Origin: Mycteria americana
Taxonomy: Eukaryota > Chordata > Aves > Ciconiiformes > Ciconiidae
Length of the DNA stretch: 64,000 bases
Direction of reading: 5' to 3'
Assembly (NCBI RefSeq): GCF_035582795.1
Contig: NC_134366.1
Location: forward strand, 148,661,519-148,725,518
The notes beneath the pieces are model-generated. The model was not told where the DNA came from and did no database searches. It saw only the letters and a list, made by a program, of their open reading frames with translations. Position 1 is the first letter of the stretch. Each line of letters begins with the position of its first letter. Both the position numbers and the translations under genes were made by a program. Positions 37,459 through 50,300 of the stretch are shown piece by piece.

Positions 37459-40400
37459 CCCAGGGCTTAGCTCCTTGCCAGTATCCTGCTTTCTCCCCCA
37501 GCCACACTCTGCTGCTGCTGAGGACAACGGCCGCAGCGACGGATGCCGATGCAGGGCGTACGTCAGCACCTCCGTGCACTGCTCTTGCCTTCCCGCCCAG
37601 CTGCAGCAGCAGGTGTGCATGGGACAGCTTGCCGGCATATTTTTTGCACACAGACTCCAGGCTTGTTAAGGCTTTTGTTAACACCGAGGTGAAATAAGGA
37701 TAATGCCCCTTCATCAGCATTTTCCCCTATCTTACCTTCCTTTCTTGCTCCTCAACCACAAAAATGCCTGTTTTTCAGGCACTACTTTGTCACTCAGTAT
37801 TTTACAGGGGAAGAAAGAGAGAGGGAAGAAATTGTTATTATTTTACAATTACCTTTACAATACGGTAAGCACGTGCAAGGTGAAAGGCTGAGCAACGACA
37901 GCAGTACAACTGCAGCAGCCGCCTGCACCTCACATCCCCTGTTCAGACTGCACTCACGCAGCCTGTTGGTTTGACTTCCAAAAAAATCCCATTTAAATAA
38001 CTATGTAAAAAAAAAAAGCTCATTTGCACTGCACAACACTAGATGTCATTTGATTCCACCAACTTGAGAGGTTTGCTGCATTGCACAGATACGCACATGA
38101 AGAACCGGCCGTCTCTCTCGCACTAACACACACACATGATGTGCGCCTGCAAACCCCCATCTCTCCTTTCTGGAATAAATTTATTGCATTAAAATACAGG
38201 CATCTCCCAGAATTTTTAGAAAGGCCTTCAGTCCAAAAACTGAGCTAATGACATGATGCCTGGGTAGAAAAGTCGTTGGCGCTATTTTATTATTAATCTG
38301 ACTCTTGAGAGGGACAACAGGAGTCCCAGTCTGCACTAACTGGGTAAATTATCTTAATGGGAGTGATGTCTGTACACTCAAAATTGGATTCACACAAACT
38401 ACTTTCACTGAGGCCAGCCAGCCACTGGACAGTTTGATGGCTGTTTAATTGATTTAGCCACCTTTCATCTGGTAACTAAACAGGGAACAGTTCCACATGA
38501 CATTATTAATTCTCTGACCCTCCTATTAATTTCTCTACTTTGCTGTCCTGCAAGTGCTCAGCCCTCTTCCCCACTCAACAAATAAATGTCTGGAGAGCAG
38601 ACAAATTGCCGTTGTTTGTGCGGACTGCCAGACGATCCGGGGACCAGGGCAGAAGTGCTCTCTGCCATCCTCATCTGCATGTGAGGGCATTTCTTTCCAC
38701 CTCAGCGTGCACAAGGGTGCGCCCAAAAGCAGCCCCCCTTCAAGAGCAGATGCAAGACAAGGCTTTTGCTCCATCCCCAGTCGCTGCCGGGAGAGCGCAG
38801 ACAGCCCCTTTTCAGCCCCTGCCCTTGCTCCTGCCTGCCCGGGCCCCTCGCCCTGGGGAAAGGGAGAGGAGAGGGGTCACAAAGGACATCTTCAGGGAAC
38901 AAGCCAACCCTGGGAGCGTGCCTCCGCCGGAGCTGAGCCCTCCTTCCCGTCCCATGCTGGGGCAGTCACCGGTCATTCGCTTCTACTTACAGTCACCGCA
39001 CATGTCTTCTGCTGCCCTGCCTCCAGGTATGGTTGGCCAAGTCCTCAGTCTTCGGGCAAAATATGTGACAGAAAGCATTAGATTTCAATAGAAAAGCCTC
39101 TTGATTGAGTTTATTGTGAAACCTTTAAAAGTTTTTGGAGGAAGAGTCATGCAACTGAAAGAACTGACCTCTTACAAGACAGAATATCCTCAGTTTACCA
39201 TTGGTTTTGGAAACATCTTTCTAGCAAAGTTAGAGATCTGAGCTTAAAAGATGCAGGCCTTTCAAGAAAAATACACTTTTTATTTTATTTTCTGTTTATA
39301 CCCCAGTTTTATTTAAACAGGTTCTTAAAATAATACTGTTGCTTTGAAATGCTAGGTTCATCTCAGTTTAGTTTAAAATAATTTAAAGAAAAATTATAAT
39401 ACACGTAATTATACAATCTTTTAATATTATTTAGTTCAATTAACAGCAAAAACTAAATCTAAGGTCCCAATATTATTAGATGCATAAATCTGCACCCGTC
39501 ATGCTCTAAGCTCCAGCTCTGTTTGCAGAGTTCTGCATGATCAGGATTTTCTAAGACCTGAGAATGGAACATTTTTCTTTTCAAATTTTTATCTCATAAG
39601 GCAGGCAAATTATTTTAAAAACATGCTAGATTTTGCTATTCCTTGCACTGGTGAAAATCCAGACTACTCTGAAGTGAGTTTCATCATCCAGGACTTTCAG
39701 AGCAGCTGGGAGCAGAATGTACAGTTCTCTACGTTACCTTGTCTCACCACTGAAGATTTTTTAGCATTTCTGTACTTGTCTGTTTTGCAAGTATGTATTT
39801 TTCTCTTGTTGTTTACAAAAGAAATTTGAAAAACACAATTATTGTTGTTTCTTTGCCCACTTAGATTCAAGCATTATCACAGATGGTATCTGCACTCCAT
39901 TGGAAGTAATGTTTGGTCAAGGATAGAGGAGCAGAAAGATAATTTTGTTTTTCCCCACAAAACTAACAAAAATATTTAGGAACAAGAGAAAATCACTGGG
40001 AACTAAAAACCTGACTTCCTCTCCTGGTGTGAGAACTGCGAAGTTATCTGAGTGTGATTAATGAGAGGCCAGGGCTGGAGCCAGTAATGATGACAACGGG
40101 TTAGCGAACAATAAGGGAATGAGTTTATGAAGTGGAAAAGTAATTCTTTTGGTGCTTTTCCTAAGCTGCACACGCCACACCTACTAAACACCTAATCTAA
40201 GTGAGAATGCTTCAGGAGATGTTGCCTTTCTAATCTTAAGAACGCCAGGTATCTTCACAATATCTCTGTATTTGTTCTGTAAAATGCTCTGTATTTGTTC
40301 ACCATCAGTACACCTTCACCATGAGATTTAACTTCCCTCTGTCCCACCAAGCAGTCTCCTGAACTTACCTATACTCTTCACTTCACTTGCCGCTCTCAAT

Positions 40401-40515
40401 AATCCAGTCCCCAAAGTCCAAACAGCAGCCTGTGGCTCAGGTCCAGTCCATAGGTGTTTTCCAACCTGCTATATCTTTCCTAGACAAGACAAGGATGGAG
40501 GTCCGGGCAAGTTCC
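37459..40515. other. Unique sequence; GC-rich patch at 38530-39090
   Basis: A GC-rich patch (38530-39090) is open in two plus-strand frames at once (183 codons from 38540 and 175 codons from 38554) and partly on minus. The peptides are low in recognisable features, and simultaneous openness in two frames argues for base composition rather than coding. The rest is AT-rich and empty. A 17-bp near repeat TCTGTATTTGTTCTGTA / TCTGTATTTGTTCACCA occurs at 40265-40306. Confidence 0.5.
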
Positions 40516-40600
40516 ACCTTCTAGCTGATGTCTTAATAGAACATGTCTCTCTCATTACAAATGTATTTCACTGTCCAAACAGCAGGAATTCTCTCCCTGC
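40516..40600 (+). repeat. Diverged direct repeat, copy A
   Basis: ACCTTCTAGCTGATGTCTTA followed by AATAGAACAT-like and TTCCAAATGTATTT-like blocks matches 41211-41290. Weaker resemblance continues for perhaps 150 bases downstream in both copies. The family is unknown; a local duplication is possible. Confidence 0.6.
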
Positions 40601-41210
40601 AATTGCCAAAGAATGATAGAGCTAGGGTGTAAAATCATTGTGTAAAAGCATTTGCCTTTTCTGTCTCCATGTTTCCTACTGGGTCACGTAATGTTTGGGA
40701 GCCAAACAGTTTCCAATGTATCTAGACTCTCCTAAAGCATGGTGATAGCCAAAGAGACAGATTTGTGTACAGAAACAGATCCATAACCTCCTAATTCTCT
40801 TAGAAGTTTTTGATAGTGACACCTCATCATATACTTAAGTTATTAGTAGCAAAGAAATAAATATAAATTATGTTCCTGCACAACAAAGTCCCCTTTTTGG
40901 CTGCATTTAAGTTAGTTGTTGCAGTTGCGTTCTGCTTTGGACAAGTGAGTCATTAACTTAAGTTCTTTTGTTTGCTTGCCTATGGACTGGAATTAAAAAT
41001 GGTAGCTGAAAGGCAAGATCAAATTCTGGGTTTGGTAACAGAATTCTGAAATAAGCCAAGATCAGAACGCGACCTGTGGGTTGTTTGGTTTTTCTTTTTT
41101 AATTTAAATAATGCCCTATTGCAATTTCATTCAACCATATTGATGTAGAATTGCCACCTTTCCTTCCCTTTGTTTTGACTTTCCTCTTCCTAACTCTCAG
41201 CCATAACTCT
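40601..41210. other. Sequence between the two copies of a diverged direct repeat
   Basis: AT-rich, with the plus strand rich in pyrimidines. No frame or transposon was recognised. Confidence 0.4.
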
Positions 41211-41290
41211 ACCTTCTAGCTGACATCTTAATAAAACATAACTCTGTCATTCCAAATGTATTTCCCGTTCCAAACAGATGCTCCTAGTTT
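41211..41290 (+). repeat. Diverged direct repeat, copy B
   Basis: Partner of 40516-40600, about 700 bases downstream in the same orientation. The shared core is ACCTTCTAGCTGA(C/T)(A/G)TCTTAATA, then a T-rich segment ending CCAAACAG. Confidence 0.6.
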
Positions 41291-44203
41291 CAGTGATCTT
41301 ACTAATAAAGAGTCTGGTATCTGCATAAAACTGGCTGTAAAACATTTTTCCACCTTGTTTTCCTTTTTGTCGCAGACAGCATTTGGAAAAGCTGGACAAT
41401 CCTAACAAATTTTAATAGCCAAATACCCCTCCGATGTCACTGCTTGAATATTGATCTCTTTTAGCTCTTATATTCATCCTCTCTATCTATTCTGCACTTA
41501 AGCAAAGTCAGCAATGCTTCCCAACAACCACACCATAATGAATCCCATTACCTTAATCAAAAGCCTGCCTTTCTGTAACTTCTGGGAGTCTCTGAAATAC
41601 TTCAGAAAGCCAGACTGACATTTCATTTGCTTCATTTTGCAGTAAAAATGCTAGATCCACATCCTGAATTGTTCATGCTCCTTCCCCTTTAATTTTTTCT
41701 CTTCCTGTTTAATTTCTGCTTCCTTTTCTGCTCTCTAAGTCAAATTGTACAACAAGACTCAGATAATGTCATCAGTCGAATAGATCGCACTCATATCAGC
41801 TTTATTTTATGAGGAAAGATGGTTGTTTGTATAATAATACCCAGCTGCTTGCTCCCATCACCTCTCTTTTACATATGACCCTTGTCAGGACTCATCATGT
41901 GCACCAGAACTACCATCTATATCCTGTACCGACTGAAACAGCTAATAGCAAAAATCACTGCAGTCACCTGTTTGGTGTTCAGGCTCAGGCAACAAGAAAT
42001 GGGAGAATTCTACATTGCTCACATTGGTGGAAGGCAGGATCTGTTAACCAGCACTTGTTCTGATCTACAGTGCTGAAATCTCCCAGGCTTAGATCTGGAT
42101 TGGTGGCACCACAGGTTTTGCTAAAAAAAAAAAAGTTATACTGTGTTTAGCTTCATTCTTTTAACTCTTGGTCACTGACACCCTTCCAATTATTAGTGTC
42201 TCTTGCAACGCTGTGCCACTCGGTAAGCTCGCTCTCCTCCCAGTTTTTTCCTTACCGAGACAATTTGCAGCCCACCATCATTCACACATCTATCTCTCTG
42301 AACAAATACACTTCTCTCTCCAATCCAGCTGTGAATTTTCATTTTCTAACAGTATTTCCAGAAAAAAATTATATAGCAGCAACCTTTGTAATCTTAAATA
42401 TTTCTCAATATGTACAATAGCTTAAAACACATCAGTCCCATCTGCACTGGGCAGATGCCTAGACCATTCAACACCTACTTTCCAGTCAAACTATATCCTT
42501 TTTCATTCCTGGCTTAGTCATTTTCTTTCTCACCTTCATGATGCTTCACTTCTGGTCTCCTATAGATGATGTACTTTTTATAACTCTTTCAGATATAACC
42601 TTTGTACAGTTGCTAAGCTTGTTTTTCAAAATCACCCTAATCTGCAGCTGATACCTGTTGGTTTTCACAACAAAACTTAGTCACTCAAAAATAGCTTCAA
42701 GTCCCCAGCTTCAGAATGATAATAAAAAACCCTATAATATCTGTTTTCCTCCACACTGTTACCTGAAAGACTGCAAGTTTAAAATTACATTGAATTCACT
42801 TGTACTTAATGTCATGCAAGTACCTTTAAGTTTTTCCTGGGTTCCTGTCTGAAGAAAAAAAATCTACAGAGTGGCACAATTTATTAACCTCTGTTTACTG
42901 ATTCAGCAATAGCAGTAAGGGTTCCGATTCTTACTTGCTACATTGAAATAAATTAATAGATTTACTCTCAGTTACACCACTTCAACACAAATCACAAAGC
43001 CTGACCTGAAGTATGTAGCATCTCAGGAGAATCTATAACATAAAAAAAATCAAAAGATGAGCTGGCTTTCCTCCAAGAGGGAAGCTGAGTGCCAAAAGAA
43101 CAGGCAATATTACCAGCATTAACATGTTTATAGCTTTTTACATTCTCAGCTGTGCCCAGGATCTGCTGGGTACAGCTAAGGAAAGCTGCTGCAAAGAAAT
43201 CAGTTTTGACCCCCTGACTCTGGATCTATTTCAACCCCACTCTCAGTTCCAGCTCTCTTAAAAGACACTTAGAGCCACTCAGATTTTACATTTGCTGGCC
43301 TAAGACCTAAGGGAACATCTGCTAGTCAAGGACCCCAAGCTCTCCTCTGGCTGTAAAGGTAGCCATCAGATGGGTCACAGAGGATAGCTGAAAGGAGAAA
43401 TCACTCACCGATGTTGTACAGACATGAGCTAGTGTAGTAGCTTCCACCCTTTGGGATCCAAGGAGCACGGTCGCCCCTCAAAGCTATTCATAGACCATGA
43501 GGGTGTCCACAGTTTTCACCATTCAGCTCATTTCTGTGTATCAGAGATACTAAACATGGTCTGGAGTCCCTGAGCCATGGGGTAGGAACCATTGGACTAA
43601 TTACTTTTCATTCTTTTGTCTGAAGATGAAAATCAACAGTTGTGTTTCACTCAAGCAGATGTTGGAAGCAAAGAAGAACCCAGGATAAGACTAGTTAGAA
43701 GCTGGACTGGTCTGACTCCTCAGCAGAAGAGTCTGCATGTATCTAGAGCACAGCCACTACTGGCTATTACAGCAAGCAACACTACACTTACTTAAAATTA
43801 TGTGAGTAAACCCATTTATTCATTCATTTTAATTAGTTCTTTATGATCATGGAAACATTTACTATTATACCTATATTGTCCCTTATTCTGCAGCTGTGTT
43901 CACAACTTCTGAAAATATGTCATTACTTCATCCTCACACAGAAGTTTCACTTGTAATAAAGCAAGCAGAGACCTTTGAAGACTCTGTAATGGTTCGAAAA
44001 ATGAAATGTTAAAATTATCTGAAGTTTGAACTGGGATAATCTCTGAATTTAAAATTCCTAATTATGCCATCAAATAACTTAAGACCATTCAAGAAGACCT
44101 ATTATCACCTACTGTGCACACAGCATAAAACTGGCTTTCAGCTGAAAAGCAAAACCGTCAAATTCACATAGAAAAGGACCGCCTTGTGAGAGGGGCACAG
44201 CCT
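41291..44203. other. Unique pyrimidine-rich sequence, nothing identified
   Basis: The plus strand is pyrimidine-rich over much of 41291-42860, a bias sometimes seen when an old retroelement lies on the other strand. I could not find LTR ends or a reverse transcriptase motif. A run of 12 A is at 42123-42134. Frames do not exceed 85 codons. Confidence 0.4.
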
Positions 44204-44956
44204 TCACAGAATCACAGAATCACAGAATCATATAGGTTGGAAAAGACCTTTAAGATCATCAAGTCCAACCATAAACCTAACACTACCAAGACCACCACTA
44301 AACCATGTCCCTAAGCACCTCATCCAAACGTCCTTTAAATACTTCCAGGGATGGCGACTCCACCACTTCCCTGGGCAGCCTGTTCCAATGCTTGATAACC
44401 CTTTCAGTGAAGAAAAATTTCCTAATATCCAGTCTAAACCTCCCCTGGTGCAACTTGAGGCCATTTCCTCTTGTCCTATCACTTGTTACTTGGGAGAAGA
44501 GACCGACCCCCACCTCTCTACAACCTCCTTTCAGGCAGTTGTAGAGAGCAATAAGGTCTCCCCTCAGCCTCCTTTTCTCCAGGCTAAACAACCCCATTCC
44601 CTCAGCTGCTCCTCAGAAGACTTCTGCTCCAGACCCTTCACCAGCTTCGTTGCCCTTCTCTGGACACGCTCCAGCACCTCAGTGTCTCTCTTGTAGTGGG
44701 GGGCCCAAAACTGAACACAGTATTTGAGGTGCGGCCTCACCAGTGCCGAGTACAGGGGCACGATCTCTTCCCTACTCCTGCTGGCCACGCTATTTTTGAT
44801 ACAAGCCAGGATGCCATTGGCTTTCTTGGCCACCTGGGCACACTGCTGGCTCATATTCAGGCGGCTGTCAACCAACACCCCCAGGTCCTTCTCTGCCAGG
44901 CAGCTTTCCAGCCACTCTTCCCCAAGCCTGTAGCGTTGCATGGGGTTGCTGTGGCC
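44204..44956 (-). mobile_element. CR1 non-LTR retrotransposon, 5'-truncated, minus strand
   Basis: Reading on the minus strand, the element begins near 44956 in ORF2 (GCAACCCCATGCAACGCTAC block, also at 21261-21280) and ends at 44204 with three octamer units (ATTCTGTG) just after the CR1 3' UTR. It belongs to the same group as the copies at 18481 and 20458. Unlike them it lies in the opposite orientation. Confidence 0.95.
44298..44941 (-). pseudogene. CR1 ORF2 C-terminal remnant, one frameshift
   Basis: The first segment (44941-44564) starts [20 protein letters not shown] and holds the FWAPHYKRD block. It then runs out of frame at 44593-44600, where a C is missing (minus strand GGGAATGGGG). 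The second segment (44597-44298) continues [20 protein letters not shown] and reaches the normal end VLRDMV. The same missing C is seen in the copy at 18761, but not at 21600. There is no catalytic domain, so it is dead. Confidence 0.88.
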
Positions 44957-46882
44957 TTCCTCTACAGTGTGGGCAAAGGCAGAGAAGGGTTCCCCATATT
45001 AGTCTACAAATATACTTTTAATCACAGCCATCATGATGGCAATAAGGCTTGAGAAGTTAAACCAGCCTGTCTGCCAGCCAGTCCTTCCCTTCTCCTGGAC
45101 ATCCCAGCAGGAGTCCTAATTAGGCAGCTCTGGTTAGCATGAGCCTGTACAGGAAATGACATAAGATGATCTAATGTTTCATGGCTATGGGACAACAATA
45201 ACTTTCAGTCATCCAGAATCTGGATTTGAACAGATCTGCAAACAAGGTTCTCTGTACTCCTTAGTTCTGTAAGGCACCTACTCTCCCAGCCCATTTTAAC
45301 ATGGTGTGTACTTTCACCACCTAAATACAGATTAACTCCTATTATATTCAGTGGAGGTAAACAGGCTTTTCAAGAGGGTGATTTCTGAGGAATAACGTTT
45401 GATTTATACCAGTTTGCAGAAAGAAGCATTTAGGCTTTGAATGCTATATTCCAGGCCTAAGCTGTAACTGTTCACCAAAAGCTCTAACAAAAGGTAGACT
45501 ACCCTTGGTGACTTGGTACCCTGCATTGTTACACAGCGAAGTCAGTGGGGAAATTCTGCGTCCATTAGAGGCAATAAATTCCCCCTGCAGTGCACGCAGC
45601 CTTTCACTTGGTGAGCTTTGAAACGGTCCATGGTTAGAAAGTTATCCAGCCCCAAAATCTGAAAACTAGGGTTCAGGGCAGGCACAGAAGCCACATACCA
45701 GTTACTACTGCACATTATTCAATAAAATTGCAGGAGAACGTACCTTTGTAAATATTTTTCCAGAGAATAACAGAAAATCCTTACAAGTGATTCCAAGCCT
45801 TTTCATGCTTAAATGGTATAAATTTGAAGTAACTCCACTGGAATTCATGGAGCTCCAGGGCTGTAAAATCTGTATCAGTAATCAGAGACTCCAATTTATT
45901 CATTTTTTGGCATATCTACCAAGTTTTCGTTTTGTATCTGACTAGACTTCTAGGTGTAATTTAACCAAGAGAATAAGCATTATATGAATTTGTAGACTAA
46001 ATGATTGCATGTCCTGGGAAATACTTCTGGCAGGTGCACTTTCATCTAAAGCAGATTTAGCTGGGGCATCATTGCTAAGATTGTTGGCACCTGGCTCTTT
46101 ATTGTATAACAATCTAGTAAGAGTTATGGCAAAAGAGCGAATCGGTTTTGGAGCAGACAACGTGCATTAGACTCTGGGTATGTGTAAACCCAACATATCC
46201 AGCTGCATTCTAGGCATTAAAGAGTTATATATACCCACTGGAAGTGTACCACAGTTCTGGCAGAAGTTCAAGAATCTCTGAACTTATATAACCCCCAGAA
46301 GACTTGTTTAATAACCAAAGTGGGGGAAAAAAAGGTTAGCATATCAGTCATTTATTGTTCTTATATAACAAGGCCTTTTTTAAGCAATGAAACTGAACTT
46401 TCACTATGAAAGCCCTAAATTACTTTTCAAAGATGCAACTTGCAGAAAGCCCATGCTGGAACAACCCCAGGAAGAAATTGGTCTAAAAGGCAAAAGAGAA
46501 AGTTAATGAGTTGAAGAAAGAGAAAAATACATAGTAATGGATATAATATCAAATGTATTTGAGAAGGGACATAACCCCAAAAGTAAATCAAAGACCGTAA
46601 CACTGATAGCAGACAGAAAACAATTAAATACAAGAGAGTGCAATAATTAATTTGTGCATCCGATAAGTTAACAAGTACTTTATTGGTATAAACTGTCCAT
46701 TCCCCCAGTACGTCAATTGAAACAAACGCATTCTGTGCTGAAAACTCATGCCACTTTCAATATCTTCTTTATTTCACAAAAGTTAGTAGAGCTGATGCAG
46801 CACAGGTTCTGATATGACTTACTCTGTTTTGGCTTTGTATTTTTCCACAGACTCAAGTGGTTTTGAGAGCAAAATCAGCCTT
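44957..46882. other. Unique non-coding sequence
   Basis: AT-rich; short frames only. No transposon or gene was recognised. Confidence 0.5.
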
Positions 46883-47376
46883 TGTTGCTGAAGTGGTAAA
46901 TCTGCGTAGTGGGCACTTCACACCTCAGATAGAGACAGATTAATTTCACAAGAGACAGACTAATTTCACAAGATACATCCACAACTATACAAAGCCAAGC
47001 ACTGTTTTGTAGCAGATCTCACCAATCTCTTACTCAAACATCCTGGGAGTCTTGGGAGGCCGGGCAATGGTGACCTGCAGGGACCCACGTGGATTCAGCT
47101 CCTTTAAGTTCAAAGTGTTCACTGCTTCTTTCTTCTGGACACCCTTTAACTTTCTTCCCAGTTCTTTCTCTGAGGCTCACTTCAGCAGTTGCTTTTCCTC
47201 TCTCAGCTGTTACGTTACTTTATCTTTCTAAGGCCATTTTCCCCAGATTTCCTGTTCTGTTCCCTGTGTCACATAACAGCACATGCCAGCACCTATGCTT
47301 GACTTTGCAAGAGAAAAATGCTCAAGAAAAAGTTATGCTAACTATAGCCCATGTCAGCTACTACCTGTTCGTCACA
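46883..47376 (-). repeat. 3' LTR of the minus-strand retrovirus
   Basis: Reads on the minus strand from TGTGACGAACAGG to about the GCAAC at 46883-46890. The TATA-like site of the partner LTR is degraded here to GTTAAAGGG. It contains a private 20-bp tandem duplication at 46935-46974 (AGAGACAGA/CTAATTTCACA twice). The inner boundary is fixed by the purine tract; the outer boundary is approximate. Confidence 0.65.
46935..46974. repeat. 20-bp tandem duplication in the 3' LTR
   Basis: AGAGACAGATTAATTTCACA is followed immediately by AGAGACAGACTAATTTCACA, differing at one base. It is absent from the other LTR and so arose after integration or replaced a single unit. Confidence 0.85.
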
Positions 47377-47384
47377 CCTTCTTT
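47377..47384 (-). other. Possible polypurine tract
   Basis: On the minus strand AAAGAAGG stands directly before the TGTGACG start of the 3' LTR. Retroviruses prime plus-strand DNA synthesis from such a tract. It is short and by itself weak; its position is what supports it. Confidence 0.5.
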
Positions 47385-50300
47385 GAAGACCTTCTTGTAA
47401 TAAATGAGACCATTATCAACATCAAGGCCTGGCACGGCACGTGTCTGTGCCATTTAAGGCTTACTGGGTGGTGGCCGGTAATGGAGCCAACTCTTCTTGG
47501 TGGCCAAGACAGAGGCCTTGTCTTTGACTCAGACAGGAGGCACCTATCCAGTCTCGGTCCGTGCAACAGGCTGCCACTTTGGTGCTTTGCTTGCCTCAAG
47601 CAGTAATGAGCCATTTTTACATCAGTAGACACATTATTAGCATTATTAGCATCATTAGCACTAAGCACTGTTAGTAGGACCACAGTGAGATCCTACAACG
47701 ATGCATTTAAGATTCCAGCAGCTGTGGGTGACCACGCAAAGAAAACCCCACCAGTGATACCCTTCCTTCTTTCAATTCATTCCCATATCTGCCACTGTGA
47801 TATACAATTATCAAGGCCATTCTAGCTGCTTCCATAGCATTTCTAATAGTTATTGAAAATTTGCATGTTCTAATATTTCTTTTACATGAGACGATTTCCT
47901 ATCAGTTGCGTTTGGGGTTTTATTTTGATACCAGCTACAGTATTTAACAAGTAATCAAGTAGAAAACACAGGTGGTTTATACAAAAAAAGACAGCATCCA
48001 ATAACAGCTACACTGGAGTAAACACAGTTTGATTGGAAATGTCATTAATTAAATCGTATTCACACATTGTTCTGAAACACACATATCCTTTTCATACATA
48101 AGCTAATGCTGTTTTCTTATACTTCTGCAGAGTGATCTTAAAATGACACACCAGGCAATCACTTAACTGAGGACTTGATCCTGGATAAAAGTGAATAGTT
48201 TCCATCAAGTCTGTACTTGCCGCTCTTTATCCATAGCTGAATCCAACACAATCCTTCTGATCTCAGCGGGGAGGACTCTGTCTCCACCTCAGTGCATCTG
48301 CTGCAAGTGCCGTATGCAACCAAGAACAAGGGAGCTTTTTTTTTTTTTTTAATTTCTAATACTTTCAGTAGCACTTGATCTTTTCCTTTCTTTTTTTCCA
48401 GACAGACAACACATCTCCTACCAACCACTGTTCCAGTACTATAGCTTGGCTATTGCTCAGTTAGGAGGACTCAGAGATCTTGTACAACACTGCAGCCTCC
48501 AGCTAATTTGCAAGGGCTCCAGCATTCATGCTACTGACTTGCCTGAGTTCCCCAGTTCCTGATCCTCTCGATGCCATGGCCAGCAAGTAGGATCAGCCTT
48601 CATATATATCAGACTTCATATATGAAGCAGTTGTGAAGCCAGGTCAGCTATCCTGTGTCTAGGGTAGAGAGAAAAGATGTGTCATGTAGCCTGAGTGTTG
48701 AACATTGGACAAGTTTAAGCTTTTTTTGGATTTTATTTTCATATTTCAAATATTTTTTCATGTGGGTTTCATACCTTGACCAATCTGTGCCACTCTTTAT
48801 CTGCCTTTTATTTAAATATGTGCTGGACTCTGACTCCTTTGTCAGAGTGTCTTTTCAACTGGGAACTATTACCTTTCCCTCTAAACTTCTCACAGGTGTG
48901 TAAGTTCAGTCAGGTGCATCCTATACTCAGTGCTATACATCTACCAGCAACCAAACAAAACCCTGAAACCACACATTTGAAAGTACTTCTACTCAAACAA
49001 GGCCAGAGATGCTGTGAGTTTTATCATTTTCTCAGTCCCAGTCAGGCTCCATTTTCATTTTTCTGCAAAATAAAAATCAAATCCTCAGCTTCATTAATAT
49101 CTTTTCCATGCATTTAAATTTGAAAAATTGAACATTTTTTCCTAGTCTTTCTTCCCCTTCTCACTTTTAGCTGGTGGGGCTGGCCTACTTGATGTTTCTA
49201 AGAGGTCCTATCCTCTGAAGTCTCAGCATGTGTTTTTTTCCTTTGGCTCTCTGTTACTCAGTCTCCAATATTTCATTCTACCAGGTGCAACAAGCATGCT
49301 ACTTTATCCATCTTTTGAACATTTGCTTCTAATGTACGCCTGGCTACCTGGTGGTGTGTAGCTGACACTGTCTTTAACATGCCTTGAATCCATCTGTCTG
49401 TTGGACCATATGGTTGTAATTTATTTGGCAGCCACGCTCCTAATCGCAAATGGAGCATCCTCAAGTCTCTTCTATTCCAGGAGATGCAGCAGTTCCTCAT
49501 TCCAACATTAGGATTATTGGGAGATTCATATCTCAGGCTTTCCCTTGCTGCTTTACAACTTCTCAGAGCCATCTCAGAGCCATTCAGCAGTCCTCCCTGG
49601 GGACATCCAGCAGTGCGAAGCCTTTGTGCAAACCCTAATGCCAGATGCAATCGTTTATAATTTTTCCTGTGACATACAGGCCCAAATCATAGCCAGTTTC
49701 TGTCAGAGGAACATCTGTCCTATCGGTGCCCGAGCAGCTGTGCCGGCTCTGTTGCTGTAAGTTGGAAATACTTCTGTCAATTGGTGAAACTATCATAAGT
49801 CTGGAATAAGGAGGGTTCATTTCACAACCTGCTCCATAGTCCAGAAATCCTCTAGTGAGTTTGTTACTTTTGTATGTGGACTGCTGGTCATGTAAGGTAT
49901 ACTCTTCCTAACACACATCTCTACATCTTCTCTTCTCTTAGACCATCATGCACCACTCTGTATTCTTGTCAAGGCTTTGTTTATTCCTGAATTTCCCTGA
50001 GGATGAGCTCATGCTCTCAACCTGGTCTGTGCGTGTTCAGGCACTGTCCAGCTTTTATGTAAGTCTATAGACTTGTGACACCCTACCACTTTCCATCTCC
50101 AACTTTCCCCGTCTTCCACTAAATCAGAGAGGGTTAGATCTTGTGCTTGCAATACTATCTTGTCTAAGCTCTCTGTCCTTCTTACTTGAGATGATGGATC
50201 AGGCCATGTCTTAAAGACTTTTTGGCCTTGCATGCTGAAGCTAAAGGAGGTGGACTGTCTGCTGACTGCATGCCCTTTTCTACCAGATCAAGAGCTGGTT

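Noticed and set aside
44204..44240. Repeated CAGAATCA units as a possible CRISPR or satellite
   Set aside because: These are the octamer units that normally end a CR1 element, read on the opposite strand.
48159..48428. Cys-containing minus-strand frame as a retroviral zinc knuckle
   Set aside because: The cysteines do not have the CX2CX4HX4C spacing, and a poly-T run creates the lysine stretch in the middle.
49273..49820. Overlapping minus-strand frames as a retroviral envelope
   Set aside because: Position near the middle of the element fits several genes, and I could not see a cleavage site, fusion segment or membrane anchor. Left unassigned.
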